The notes under the pieces: generated by a model
Seen by the model: the letters and a program-made list of their open reading frames with translations, nothing else
What the model was told of the DNA's origin: nothing
Databases searched by the model: none
Translations under genes and position numbers: made by a program
NCBI GenBank assembly: GCA_023614405.1
Contig: CM042694.1
Location: 479,605,392 to 479,669,391, forward strand
DNA from: Avena insularis
Taxonomy: Eukaryota; Streptophyta; Magnoliopsida; Poales; Poaceae
Length of the DNA: 64,000 bases
Direction: 5' to 3'
In this document: in pieces, positions 25,424 to 35,124 of the stretch
Layout of the letters: each line of letters starts with the position of its first letter
Numbering within the stretch: the first letter of the stretch is position 1

Positions 25424-26665
25424 ACGACACCATATGTCGCCTTCCTCGAGCACAAGATCCTCCCAAGCAACGAGACAGACGCGCGAATGATCGTGCACCG
25501 ATCCAAGTCCTTCGTCATCATCAACGGCGGGCTCCACAAACGTAGCGTGACCGGCGTGTTCCAGCGCTGCGTACAGTCAGAAGAAGGACGCAAGATCCTC
25601 CAGGACATCCATGCCGGCGACTGCGGCCATCACGCCGGCACCAAGTCGCTGGTCGCCAAGGCCATGCGACACGATTTCTACTGGCTAACCGCACATGCCG
25701 ACGCCATCGACATCGTCCAACGATGTGTCGGATGCTAGAAGTACGCCAACCAGACGCATCTCCCTGGTTCGGCACTCAAGACCATCCCCATCACCTGGCC
25801 ATTTGCCGTATGGGGCATGGACATGGTCGGCCCCTTGAAGAAGGCCCCATCCGGCTTCACCCACCTCCTGGTCGCGGTCGACAAATTCACGAAATGGGTT
25901 GAAGCCAAGCCGATCAAAAAGTGTGACGGCAAGACGACCACCAAATTCCTCCGCGTGCTCATCTACCGGCACGGCTACCCGCACGGCATCATAACGGACA
26001 ATGGCACCAACTTCGCCAAGGGCGCCATGGCAGAATTCTACGAGGAGCACAACATAAGACTTGACCTTCCCTCAGTCGCCCACCTGGAGTCAAACGGCCA
26101 AGCAGAACGCGCCAATCAGAGCGTCCTCCAAGGACTCAAACCACGACTCCAAGTGCCCCTCGAGCGAACCCCAGGATGCTGGGTTGAAGAGCTCCCCTCT
26201 GTAATATGGGGGATCCGCACTTCCGTCAACCGCTCCACGGGGTTCACGCCCTTCTTCATGGTATACAGTGTCGAAGCCATGATGCCGATGGACCTGGAGC
26301 ACGACTCACCTCGAGTCACCAACTATGTCGAGGCGACAAATGAGACCGCCTGCCAAGACATCATCGACCAGTTGGACGAGGCACGCGACCTGGCTCGCTC
26401 TCGCACCGCCATCTACCAGCAGGGACTCCACCTCTACCATAGTCGCCGAGTCTGTATCCGCACCTTCCAGGAGGGCGACTTGGTCCTACGATTGGCCCAG
26501 GACAAGAAAGGCATGCACAAGCTATCCCCTCCATGGGAGGGTCCATTCGCCATAGGACGCATCCTCGGCAACGATGCCTACTACCTCATCGACATATGAG
26601 GCAATGGCCAACTTGAGGTCGGGAGGCCATGGAATGTAAACCTCCTCCGAAAGTTCTATACATAG
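25424..26665 (+). pseudogene. pol: E1 integrase, nearly full length
   Basis: Integrase would insert the cDNA. The HHCC zinc finger lies at about 25600-25740 (CGHHAGTK ... CVGC); a TAG at 25736, shared with E2, follows it. The core frame 25817-26599 is open: MDMVGPLKKAPSGFTHLLVA (first Asp), GIITDNGTNFAKGAM (second Asp), SNGQAERANQSVLQGLKPRL (catalytic Glu). The C-terminal part holds STGFTPFFMVY, QEGDLVLRLAQDKKGMHKLS, PPWEGPFAIG and, after a TGA at 26597, RPWNVNLLRKFYT, ending with TAG at 26661-26663. No chromodomain is present, as expected for the Tat clade. Apart from the two stops this is the best-kept part of E1. Confidence 0.85.
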
Positions 26666-27440
26666 AACTCAAACTTGTACCCAGATGATATATAATGAAA
26701 TTCATTCGGATCGCACAAATTGTGTTCACTCGCCATACTCTTGTGCCACTTGCACTCGTACATTAAGCAATACGCTACATATGGAAGTCAACCCTTGGTC
26801 GAGCGACCGACACGGCTAAGTAGTGCGACCCAAGGGCACGGAAGACATTCGGGCCTTGCGTCGTCCACAAACACGCCAACCCGGAGCCACCAACGGAGTC
26901 GCCCTGATCGACTGGCCCACCGGGCCAAGACGACTGATGTCCGCTTCCCACAACGACCTGTCCTCCCCATCCTCGAGCAAAGTGACTCGAACGGTTAAGT
27001 ACCATGCAAGGGGACTTCGCAAACAGAAACCCTCACGCGGCTTGGGAACACACCAAGTAAGAGAGATGCCTTGGACTCGCCACGCGAGTGGTTCTCCGAG
27101 CCAGGGAGAGACACGTTACAAACAACACACCAACAACCCGCAATAGGAACCTGCTCGGGGACTCGCCCAAAACAACCCCACTCGCGCTCGGCGACTCGCC
27201 CCTTTAGAGTCACAAGGGACAACCAACAAAAAAATCCAGAGCAAACACATACGTACACAAACGAGTTATACCCCACTAAAGGGCAAAACGCGCTCGGGGA
27301 GTCGCTCAAACAAAAGTCAAACACACCACAAATTAAGCTTGCATTGCGAGTCGATTGACTCCTCTTACTCCCATACAAAATATTGTTCACATTACAAAGT
27401 CGCCACTTGGCATATCTTACAAACTGCCCAAAGAAGCTAT
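26666..27440 (+). other. E1 non-coding region after integrase, with CTCGGGGACT-like motifs
   Basis: About 775 bp between the end of pol and the last exon of the antisense gene. It is collinear with 42520-43317 of E2. The polypurine-like motif recurs (GCTCGGGGACTCGCC near 27150, GCTCGGGGAGTCGCT near 27291). Both transcription directions would end here, so polyadenylation sites for pol and the antisense gene should lie inside. Frames of 60-130 codons (26816-27390) have no E2 counterpart I could match and are not called. Confidence 0.6.
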
Positions 27441-28022
27441 CTATTTTGCAGGTCCTGATGAAGAAGCATCACCACCACCCTTGACACGGACGAATGGCTG
27501 CCATCGGTTCATCGGGGTAGGTCGTCAGCGACTTCGACAGCGCCGACCGGAAGGGCTGTTCTGACTTAAGGTCACGATGTTCCGGCTCGGGGTCGCCCGG
27601 CGCCACCACTGTTTCCTGGTATGGAAGCAGGTCCCCCATCACCAGCACCCGATCAGCAAAGGGGGCAGCCTTGGCGGTAAGCTGCAACACCTCCAACATC
27701 TCCAGCACGCCAGTCGCCGAACGGTAGCCGCTGGTGACGTCGTCGAGGTCGAAGTCGTCGGGAAAATGCGCGACTCCCAGGCTCAACGCTGTGGTGGCCC
27801 CGCACCTGAAAGCTGAACGCACCATCCACTCCATGACGCCGGGTACCTCCTCCAGGTAGCGCCACACTTCAGTCAGCCCCCCAGGTATAACCTCGGTAGG
27901 AGACATTCCCTGGAGAACCTCCTAGATGCACAACGCCGAGGCAGTAGCGGCGTTCACCACCACGGTCACACACTGCGAAGCATTGAAGGTCTGCACCACC
28001 AGATCACTTTGACCTATTACAG
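27441..28022 (-). pseudogene. E1 antisense gene, exon 6 (last)
   Basis: Starts after a TTGCAG acceptor (AG at 28023-28024) and runs to a stop at 27441. It reads VIGQSDLVVQTFNASQCV, then MSPTEVIPGGLTEVWRYLEE, MVRSAFRCGATTALSLGVAH, ADRVLVMGDLLPYQETV and FRSALSKSLTTYP. E2 has the same exon on the plus strand (41938-42519), clearly similar throughout. A TAG interrupts before EVLQGMS near 27920 and a frameshift near 27490 shifts the last 15 codons. The protein matches nothing I can name beyond its place in Tat-type elements. Confidence 0.7.
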
Positions 28023-28105
28023 CTGCAACGTCAGACGTTAGCGCCACCACGAACTCACCCACTCGGGGACTCTTTGCACATATCAAAAGGAGAGCAATGA
28101 CTCAC

Positions 28106-28369
28106 CAAGGAGCTTCCGGCAGTGCTCGGTGACGTGCTTCTCCAAAGCAGTGAGATTGCCCTGTAACCCAAGGATGATGGAGTCCGCAACCTTCCGCTCC
28201 TCCTCACCTGCGGCGACTGCGGCTTTAGCCCTATCTTTAGAGGAGTTCACGGCCGCTTTTGCCTCCTCCAACTCCTTCACAAGCGAGTCGATACGCCCAT
28301 TCGCCACGTCCAGCTCGGCAGCTGGAACGTACCCTTCCCAAGCTCTGGCAATGGCGGCATGAAGACCAT
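28106..28369 (-). pseudogene. E1 antisense gene, exon 5 (coiled coil)
   Basis: Bounded by a GTGCAG acceptor (AG at 28370-28371) and a GTGAGT donor (28100-28105). The open frame reads DGLHAAIARAWEGYVPAAEL, LVKELEEAKAAV, KAAVAAGEEERKVADSIILG and LEKHVTEHCRKLLG. Heptad-like Leu/Ala/Glu/Lys spacing suggests a coiled coil. The exon is kept in frame in E2 (41603-41855), which supports the exon call. Confidence 0.75.
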
Positions 28370-28447
28370 CTGCACGGAATAGAAACAACAGCCAGAACTC
28401 CGTCAAACATTAGCAGCTCGCAATCGCCAACTGAAACAAGTACTCAC

Positions 28448-28550
28448 CGGCAGCCTCCTGAAGTCGCCAGTTTGTCTCCTGCGCCATGCGCAGATCACGC
28501 TCTAGACGCTCCTTTGCAGCCTGCCGGTCAGCTAACTCCCTTTGCAAGCC
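28448..28550 (-). pseudogene. E1 antisense gene, exon 4
   Basis: A 103-bp exon between a CTTGTAG acceptor (28551-28552) and a GTGAGT donor (28442-28447). It reads GLQRELADRQAAKERLERDL then RMAQETNWRLQEAA, charged and coiled-coil-like, with no stop. Confidence 0.7.
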
Positions 28551-28685
28551 CTACAAGTGGAACGAAAAATAAGCAACTGCAAAAACACAAACTCTGTATC
28601 CAGCCACTGAAATTAAGCGACTAGACACTCGGGGACTGGTGACTAGAAGAAACTCAGTGCCTAGCCGCTGAAATTTAGCGACTAG
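28551..28685. repeat. E1 intronic tandem repeat, left part (about 64-bp unit)
   Basis: The unit GACTAGACACTCGGGGACTG followed by GAAACTCAGTGCCTAGCCRC and TGAAATTNAG starts near 28618 and repeats from 28682. A partial unit (CCAGCCACTGAAATTAAGCG) precedes it at about 28601. E4 inserted into the ACTAG of this unit at 28681-28685; the array resumes at 36643. The repeat lies in the intron between antisense exons 3 and 4. Confidence 0.8.
28681..28685. repeat. Target-site duplication of E4, left copy (ACTAG)
   Basis: ACTAG before TGTTGGGGGA, repeated at 36643-36647 after the E4 3' LTR. It lies inside the E1 tandem repeat. Confidence 0.9.
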
Positions 28686-29483
28686 TGTTGGGGGAATACC
28701 CCCGAGTAGGCTCATGCCCGGGTATAAAGGCCAAGATAGCCGAGGTACGGCAAGGTCAAAGCAGGTGCTGGCTGAGTCACCTCAAGGCAGGCCGAATCAC
28801 GGGGTAACCCGGACCAGGGGATGTCCACCTAACTGGGTCTCAGCCGACTTATGCAGTATGTTGGTAAGATGTATCTAACTCATATGCAGGTACAGGTGTG
28901 GCCGGATCAGCTAGGCGCGATCCGGGTTATACCAAGCTTGTAAGAGAAGGAAGGTATCTCGCTGGTCAAAGGGTGACCACTGTACGCAGAGCATGAGCGA
29001 AGTGGGCAGAGGCCAGGACCACCGAGGCATGGCTGACAAAGGTGACGATGCCCATGTCAGATGACGCGGGCGCCGCAGAGGCTCATGTAGCCTCTACAGG
29101 GATGACGCTGGGCAAAAGTGACCCGACTGGCTTACTATTTTGGGAAGAGGCATATTCCCTGGAATATGCCTCCACGTATACCCTAATTGGATACCTATCC
29201 ACCCCTATATAAGGAGGGCTAGGGCCTCTGTAGAAAGGGTTGATCTCTAGAGGGTTGTGTTTTACTAGTGTGTTCCAGAGAGCTAGCTAGTGGTGAGAGT
29301 AAGGGAGTCCCTTGTTCCTCCTCTCCCCAATACAGCTCAAGGAGCACTTGTAAACTATGGAAGTGAATCAAATACAAACATCTGTGTGTGGATTCACCAC
29401 ACTATCCCTCCCTGGATTCCCCTAGTGCATTTAGTCCCCACCTTTAGCCTATCCATGGCATCTGCCGTGACACCACCACGACA
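28686..29483 (+). repeat. E4 5' LTR
   Basis: 798 bp, TGTTGGGGGAATACCCCC to CACCACCACGACA. The start forms a short inverted repeat (GGGGGTATTCCCCC-like). A TATA box (CTATATAAGG) is at about 29205-29214. An ATG at 29457 (MASAVTPPRQ) opens a frame that crosses the LTR end into the primer-binding site. Its CTCAAGGAGCACTTGTAAAC block near 29337 is shared with the E3 LTR, suggesting related promoters or leaders. Confidence 0.9.
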
Positions 29484-29502
29484 GTTGGCACCCACCATGG
29501 TT
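29484..29502 (+). promoter_or_regulatory. E4 primer-binding site
   Basis: GTTGGCACCCACCATGGTT follows the LTR end CACGACA. It matches the GTTGGCGCCCACCRTGGGGC form of the other elements, with changes at GCGCC to GCACC and in the last bases. Confidence 0.7.
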
Positions 29503-29621
29503 AAAAGCGGTACTGTGGAGTTGGGAGTCGCTGCAAAGATCAGCGGGGTTCTAGATAGAAGAACTATCAGCAGTACTGTGGAGTTTAAGAATAACTTCGA
29601 ATTGATCAACATGCTATAAGC
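29503..29621 (+). other. E4 deletion scar between primer-binding site and integrase remnant
   Basis: About 120 bp replaces the whole gag to integrase core. It contains the direct repeat GTACTGTGGAGTT at about 29510-29522 and again at about 29573-29585, plus sequence (AGAACTATCAGCAGTAC) matching nothing else I recognise. This looks like filler at an illegitimate recombination or template-switch joint. Confidence 0.55.
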
Positions 29622-30057
29622 CATTCTTTCTGGTATATGGGGCAGAAGCTGTATTAGCAGCCGACATAGAGCATGATTCGCCCAGAGTCACCCAATACAT
29701 AGAAGCCGAAGTGCGAGAAGCCCGGCAAAATGATGTTAATCTACTGGAAGAAGCGAGAGAATTGGCATTATCTAGATCCGCCATATATCAGCAAAATCTC
29801 CGACGCTATCATAGCCAGAAAGTAAACCCCCGAGTTTTCTGGGAAGGTGATCTGGTACTCCAGTTGGTATAACATACTGCTGGCATGCATAAGTTATCCC
29901 CCCATCGGAAGGGCCTTTCATTGTGAGCAAAGCATTGCACAATGATTCTTATTATCTCATCGATGCAAAACCACAGGAGCAGAACAAGGCGGACAGGTCC
30001 GGCGAGGAATCTAAGCGTCCATGGAATGTAGCACTACTTCGTCCTTTCTACACTTAA
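29622..30057 (+). pseudogene. pol: E4 integrase C-terminal remnant
   Basis: The frame begins KPFFLVYGAEAVLAADIEHD, the segment after the integrase catalytic Glu, and continues RVTQYIEAEV, LLEEARELALSRSAIYQQN and WEGDLVLQLV. A stop at about 29869 and a frameshift near 29905 follow, then GPFIVSKALH, YYLIDA and RPWNVALLRPFYT with the TAA at 30055-30057. The same tail ends pol in E1 and E3. The zinc finger and D-D-E core are gone, so it has no activity. Confidence 0.85.
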
Positions 30058-30669
30058 CAAAGAAGTGTGTGTATCTGAGTCACTCATATGTCGGTATGTA
30101 TGCCGGCAATGAACTTATCAATGAAATCTTGGCACCTCGAGCAGTAACTCGGGGACTGCCTTAATAATATTTGTTGTATTTTGTATTTTATGTCGGCCGG
30201 TGTAAGTTGCTTCTACCTAAGCTGGATTAGTAGTGTGTGAGCACCAAAAACCTAACTCTTCAACTTGCTGCTGTCCAACAAGATTTGGCTCCATGGCAAG
30301 CAAGAGAACAAGTTTGGAATTGCGTAACACATGAAAAACGACTAAGGAGAGGAACTTAATCAAGCCGACATTTGTTTTTCGAACTAACCTTATGCTTATT
30401 TGATGTTTACTATGCTGAATTATTTTGAGCTAATCCTAAAGTTTCCAAGTATTGTTAAGTCAATTTTTGAAGCTCGGACTCGTAAGTCATAAAACCGAAC
30501 CAAGGTAGACACGAGCCGAGCCAAGAAATTGGAGGAACAAGAAAATGAAACTCGGGGACTACGCCCAAGTTAAACCGGCACAAAAACTTAGTAGCAAAAT
30601 ATCACTTATGTTCTTAATACAATTGCACCCGGCATATCGGGGATCTGATGAAATTCAAAGTGTTTCTAA
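30058..30669 (+). other. E4 non-coding region after integrase
   Basis: About 610 bp with no convincing frame. The motif CTCGGGGACTGCC occurs near 30150 and CTCGGGGACTACGCC near 30552. The region lies between the convergent pol remnant and antisense gene and would hold both 3' ends. Confidence 0.6.
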
Positions 30670-31313
30670 TCAAGGAGCAGCGGGAGGAGGTAATTCGGCG
30701 CCGGCGGGTGCAGCTCCAGCTTCAGCTTTAGTGTCATCTTCATCTTCCTCGATGTTCGAAGCTTCGTCCTCTTTGTCGTCACCCGAATCATCTTCGGCAT
30801 TTTCGTCGTCGGCGGCGCCGAGGAAGCTTGGTCCCTCATTCCATTGATGAATGGGGGCATATTCAATGAGGCTATGGGCGCAAGCCTTGCACCGAGCTAT
30901 CCACTCCGGGTCGTTGGACCACCTGGATCCGGTGCGCATGCACGCAAGGAGATTGAGGTCGATCTTTTCATACCACGTAAGCACGTAGTGGAGAACGATT
31001 TCAGCTCCGGCGCGTCCAGCAGATTCCCTCCAAAGGTCAAGCTGGTTCTCGCAGTCCATTAACTTGGCGATGAGAGTTGCGGTCCCCTCCGGAGTATCTT
31101 CATCAGGCCAAAAGGCGTTGAAGATCCGGATTGCCACGTCCAGGATGTCCTTGCCATAGTTCTTCACAATTTCGACACGAGAAGACAAGCTGACTAGCAA
31201 GTCCTCCATGTCATAAGGGATTTCTTCGGTGCCAGGAGCAATAGGGGTACCCCTCTTCTGGCAGAACTTGGCAACAGCAGTAGTTGCAATGGCATTGCCC
31301 TCTGGAAATTTGT
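30670..31313 (-). pseudogene. E4 antisense gene, exon G (last)
   Basis: Open from a TTTTCAG acceptor (31314-31315) to the stop at 30670. It reads DKFPEGNAIATTAVAKFCQK, DMEDLLVSLSSRVEIVKNYG, RIFNAFWPDEDTPEGTATLI, LHYVLTWYEKIDLNLLACMR and SLIEYAPIHQWNEGPSFLG, then a strongly acidic Asp/Glu tail and an Ala/Pro-rich end. About 214 codons without a stop. E3 keeps a clear relative of this exon at 60771-61361 (FDYFWPEAVPPATIDVLAERL), so the protein is shared across families. Function unknown. Confidence 0.75.
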
Positions 31314-31389
31314 CTGAAAACAAGGCAGGTGAAATAAGTGAGGAAGATGACCCAGAGAGATTCATACCAACTGAAGAAAAAGAACTTAC

Positions 31390-31758
31390 GAGAAATGTGG
31401 ATGTGGATCCGGGTCAGCTCCTTGGTACACTTGTCACGCCTCTCCCTGAGTTGCGCAAGCTCAGCATTCGCCGACTCAAGCTTAACGTCGGCCTCCTTAA
31501 GCAGTTCTTGGTCCTTGGCGATCTGGAGGTTGAGGCGCTCTCGTTCTTCGGTAAAGTCTTGGCCTGCTTTCTCCAGTTCGGACTTGTGCTGCGCCTTGAG
31601 CTTCTTCATGTCTGCCTTAAGCTTGGAAATTTCTTCGTCTTTGGTCCAGAGGAGGGCAAGCTCGTCATCCTTCTTCTTGAGTTCGGCTTGGTGCTGCCCT
31701 GCTTGTTCGAGAAAATACAGCATCATGTCAGGCACGGGCACACTATCTTCAAGAGAGG
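31390..31758 (-). pseudogene. E4 antisense gene, exon F (long coiled coil)
   Basis: Between an ATTTCAG acceptor (31759-31760) and a GTAAGT donor (31384-31389). The open frame reads LEDSVPVPDMMLYFLEQAGQ, then KKKDDELALLWTKDEEISKL, KKLKAQHKSELEKAG, ERERLNLQIAKDQELLKEAD and LAQLRERRDKCTKEL, about 100 residues of heptad-rich charged helix that look like a continuous coiled coil. No stop. Confidence 0.75.
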
Positions 31759-31861
31759 CTGAAATAGTTTGTTGACCCGGCAAAGCCGAGGTATGAATAT
31801 TTCCCGAGCCAAGGAGAAAAGGAGATAGAGAGCATAGCAAGGTTGAGCAAGAATAACTTAC

Positions 31862-31915
31862 CCTTTATTTGGTCCAAGTTTTTCCTCATGAGGATATTCT
31901 CAGCCTCCACTCCAG
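31862..31915 (-). pseudogene. E4 antisense gene, exon E
   Basis: A 54-bp exon, AGVEAENILMRKNLDQIKG, between a TCCGCAG-like acceptor (31916-31917) and a GTAAGT donor (31856-31861). Too short to call alone; supported by its splice sites and by fitting between exons D and F. Confidence 0.6.
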
Positions 31916-31992
31916 CTGCGAAATCCGAATGATGGATTAGTTCGACGGAAAAAGACAAAGAAAAATGGAAAAATGACAAGGAGAAAACTTAC

Positions 31993-32095
31993 CCCTTTTC
32001 TCGTATTCGGCCAGAAGTGTAGTATGCTTCGCACGCAGCATCTTGTGAGTATCCAAGAGACACTGAAACTCAGCGCTTCGGCGATTGGTGGTCAC
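31993..32095 (-). pseudogene. E4 antisense gene, exon D
   Basis: 103 bp reading VTTNRRSAEFQCLLDTHKML then RAKHTTLLAEYEKRG, with a TTTTCAG acceptor (32096-32097) and a GTAAGT donor (31987-31992). Its length equals that of E1 exon 4 (103 bp) and its charged helical make-up is similar, so the two may be homologous. Confidence 0.65.
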
Positions 32096-32121
32096 CTGAA
32101 AAGAGTAAAAAAGGATAGCTT

Positions 32122-32604
32122 AGTCTTGTGCATATTCGAAGTGTACAAAATCCGGGCCAAGTGGAACTTAACCTGGCTCTAGGTGTGTGCATATTCGAAA
32201 TGTACAAAATCCGGGCCAAGTGGGGCTCTAGGTGTGTGCATATTCGAAGTGTACAAAATCCGAGCCAAGTGGAACTTAACCCAACTCTAGGTGTGTGCAT
32301 ATTCGAAGTGTACAAAATCTGGGCCAAGTGGAACTTAACCCGGCTCTAGGTGTGTGCATATTCGAAGTGTAGAAAATCCAGGCCAAGTGGAACTTAACCC
32401 GGCTCTAGGTGTGTGCATATTCGAAGTGTACAAAATCTAGGCCAAGTGGAACTTAACCCGGCTCTAGGTGTGTGCATATTCGAAGTGTACAAAATCCGGG
32501 CCAAGTGGAACTTAACCCGGCTCTAGGTGTGTGCATATTCGAAGTGTACAAGATCCGGGCCAAGTGGAACTTAACCCGGCTCTAGGTGTGTGCATATTCG
32601 AAGT
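32122..32604. repeat. E4 59-bp minisatellite in an antisense-gene intron
   Basis: About eight head-to-tail copies of a 59-bp unit: TGTGCATATTCGAAGTGTAC, AAAATCCGGGCCAAGTGGAA, CTTAACCCGGCTCTAGG. The TGTGCATATTCGAA start occurs near 32127, 32186, 32234, 32294, 32353, 32412, 32471, 32530 and 32589; the second unit is shortened to about 48 bp and the last is partial. Units differ at only a few bases. The array lies between exons D and C. The plus- and minus-strand frames across it (72-85 codons) are translations of the repeat, not genes. Confidence 0.95.
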
Positions 32605-32748
32605 TATTAAGGAGCTACGTTAGTTCTCTAAGGAGCATCCGGCCGAGTAACAAGTTACTCCCCCGGAGGCTCGGGGACTAATGACTATATCACTAATATC
32701 TACTACATGTTAAGGAAAAGGAAAAATAACGTATCTCCATCATCTGAC

Positions 32749-33554
32749 CTGCAAGGTTAATTGCCTTAGCAGCAGTATTCATTTGGGCAGCAAACTTGGC
32801 GGGCCCGAATTTCTCCGGGAGATCATCATTGTGGACGAACTCCGCCTTGTTCCAGTTGTTTGCGAACTCAATTAAGGTCGGAGGATAACGTTCGCCGCTG
32901 AGCATGTGGGGCACAACTAGACCCTTGGCATGGGCTTCCCTCCGTTCAACCTGGGCAACAGCATGGCTGGTGTGCAAAACAAGTTGCACATCAGCTAACC
33001 TGGCAGAGGTGTGAGTTGTTGGTGGGGTCTTCTTCGAAAGCATGGACGCAAGTGTATGCTGTCCAACCTCGATTGACGTTGCCTTGGCAGTGTCAGGAGC
33101 CTTTTTGCCCTTGGGCTGCTGCTAAGAAGTTGAAGTTGCTGCAGCGGATTTGCCCTTGGTGCTAGCCTTGGTACTGCTGGTGCCTTCTCACCGAGTCTTG
33201 GAAGACTCGGACAAGTTGGAGGGGCTTGGTGCTGTTGCTGGCGATTTTGCTGTTGCTGCTGGTGCTGGAGTTGATGCTGGTGCTGATTTCTGTTTTGGTG
33301 GGGGTGCTGAAGGAACCTCGGTGGTGGCTGGTTGCGGCTGTGCCGAAGAAGGAGCAACTGCAGCCTCGGCAGAACCGCTTCCCCCCATTCCGAGGTTGCC
33401 CTCCTCTTGACGAGGTGGGCTAGAACCCGGAGCAGCCGCTGAACCCTCCTGAATGGGGCTCAACGGGCGTGAATCATCGCCACGAGGGGGAGAAGGGCTA
33501 TGTCAGAGCAGCGAGGCTATGCCGGATCCGCTCTGAGGAACCTCCACCGCGGCC
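32749..33554 (-). pseudogene. E4 antisense gene, exon C (low complexity)
   Basis: From a CGGCAG acceptor (33555-33556) to a GTCAGA donor at about 32743-32748. It contains a Pro/Ala/Ser/Gln-rich part (SPIQEGSAAAPGSSPPRQEE, AAVAPSSAQPQPATTEVPSA) and ends ADVQLVLHTSHAVAQVERRE, SGERYPPTLIEFANNWNKAE and FAAQMNTAAKAINLAG. A stop near 33500 and frame changes between 33180 and 33000 break it. The poorly conserved linker makes exact edges uncertain. Confidence 0.55.
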
Positions 33555-33628
33555 CTGCCGAATCAAATCATGAATGATGAGAAACTATAACAAAGGAAGG
33601 ACAAGTGAATAGCAAAGGGAGAAGTGAC

Positions 33629-34096
33629 TTGCTCATCCGAGGTCAAGGGCTCCTTGGGCTTGCGAGCTCTCTAGGCTACGGCCTTGGTTGTAGACTTGGT
33701 GGCAGATTTGTCTGCGGACTTCTTTCTCCTTTTGGTTGGCTTGGAAGGTCTGGAGGAAGAGGCAGATGCGGCCCCCCGTTTCTTTGATGCGACCGGGACA
33801 GGCTCACCCATGGCAAGGGGAGGATCTTCATGGATCTGCCCACCGGGGTTAGCTGATGTCGGAAAATCGTAAGACAGGGGGATAGCGTCAAATGACTCCA
33901 TCACCTCAACGTTGGATTCATCTTCATCGTTAGGCCAATCTCTAATGGAAGAGAGTTTACCAGTGTGTCGCTTGGTCGCATCAGCCATCGGCAGGAACAT
34001 CTCCTAATCCGGTTCCTCCTCGTCCGAGGCATCACGGTCAGGCGCCCATTTGAGAGAAGGCTCGGTGCCATCCTCAATGGTTTGCTGAAGAAACAT
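33629..34096 (-). pseudogene. E4 antisense gene, exon B
   Basis: Follows a CCCTTAG acceptor (34097-34098). It reads FLQQTIEDGTEPSLKWAPDR, KRHTGKLSSIRDWPNDEDES, VMESFDAIPLSYDFPTSA and a Lys/Arg/Ser-rich stretch PSKPTKRRKKSADKSATKS that could act as a nuclear localisation signal. Two TAG codons interrupt it (after EEEPD near 34005, after KAVA near 33672). The 3' edge is uncertain because the donor (GTCACT) is weak. Confidence 0.6.
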
Positions 34097-34185
34097 CTAA
34101 GGGAAAGAAAAGGCAAAGGGATTAAACCTACAACAAAAACCGACATATGATTTAATTCGGAAAAGGTTTGGGGCACGAAACTTAC

Positions 34186-35124
34186 CACAGGGGGAAGCCT
34201 ATCTCGGCAGAAGTGTTCGATCCCCCACGTCCACTCAACAGAGAAGTTCTTGTTGGTGGTGAAGAGGGCCTTGACCCGGCGGTAGATCTCGGTGTTGCTC
34301 AACTCGAATGAGGAGGTCCAGTTGGGGTCACGACCCCAGCTCATGTGGCAAAGTTTATGTGTACGTTTCTGGAGGGGGGAGATCCGGTTGCGGACGAATG
34401 TGATCATTGTGTCCTTGTTGCACAATCCCAGATCCTTCAGCTCCTGGAACCTTTTGTTGACTTGGTTCGCTAGGACAGTGGGCTTCTTTGGGACCTTGTC
34501 CCACAGATCCGGATTAGGAGGACCCGGAGCGTAGGGGCGCAGCCGGATCAGATCTTCAGTTGTGCCATTTCTGACATAAAAGAAGGTTCGGGCCCAGCCC
34601 TTGCAGGAGTCAAGCCTCGTGACTCGGAGGAAATGGACTGTTTCTGAGGCGAGATAGAAGTTGCACCGAACCGCGTGAGCGACTTGTCCTCCGGATTAAG
34701 CTCTATATTCGGAATCACGTTCTGGCGGAGGCCAAAGAACCGGATCCAGAGCTCCTTTGTGGGCCACAGTCCGGCGTAGCCCTCGATGGTGGAAGCGAAG
34801 GCAGAGAGAGGTGATGGCATTAGCCGGAAGATGATGCGGCTGAAGCTCATACGTGTTGAGCCAGTCGTGGAAAAAATCGCTAACAGGGAGACCGAACCCA
34901 CATTGGAAGTGGGAGAGGAATACCACAAACTCACCCGGATTGGGTGAGGGGGCAAGCTCCGCAGCAGCGAGATGCGCGATGATGCCCTCTGGCATACGCC
35001 GGGTGCGGTACAGCCAGTCAAGATCATCCTGGCAAACCCAGGACCCAGCCCAAGCGCCACTGTCGGTGTTCCCCACGTCCTCCTCCATTTCCTGCTCCGT
35101 GACGGCGAGCTCCTCCTCTGTCAT
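34186..35124 (-). pseudogene. E4 antisense gene, exon A (putative gypsy-type transposon domain)
   Basis: Starts MTEEELAVTEQEMEEDV at 35124. It continues DLDWLYRTRRMPEGIIAHLA, FVVFLSHFQCGFGLPVSDFF, HDWLNTYELQPHHLPANAI, then after a one-base frameshift near 34815 TIEGYAGLWPTKELWIRFF, ENVIP-like NVIPNIELNPEDKS, and RRVKALFTTNKNFSVEWTWG to a GTAAGT donor at 34180-34185. The GEFVVFLSHFQCGFGLP block and following residues are the conserved core of the Transposase_28 family and match E1 exon 1 (AGEFICFPSHLDRGFGFP). The role of this family is not known to me. The frame lesion makes this copy a pseudogene. Confidence 0.75.

Noticed and set aside
30545..30847. Plus-strand Ser/Ala-rich 100-codon frame in E4
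   Set aside because: It is the complement of the acidic tail of antisense exon G; the Ser-rich run comes from the opposite strand of Asp/Glu codons.
32070..32349. Repeat peptide frames across the 59-bp array
   Set aside because: Both strands are open because the unit lacks stops in some frames. The unit length (59) is not a multiple of three, so the peptides do not repeat in register.
32122..32604. CRISPR-like array
   Set aside because: Units are contiguous and nearly identical over their full length, with no unique spacers, in a plant retrotransposon intron.
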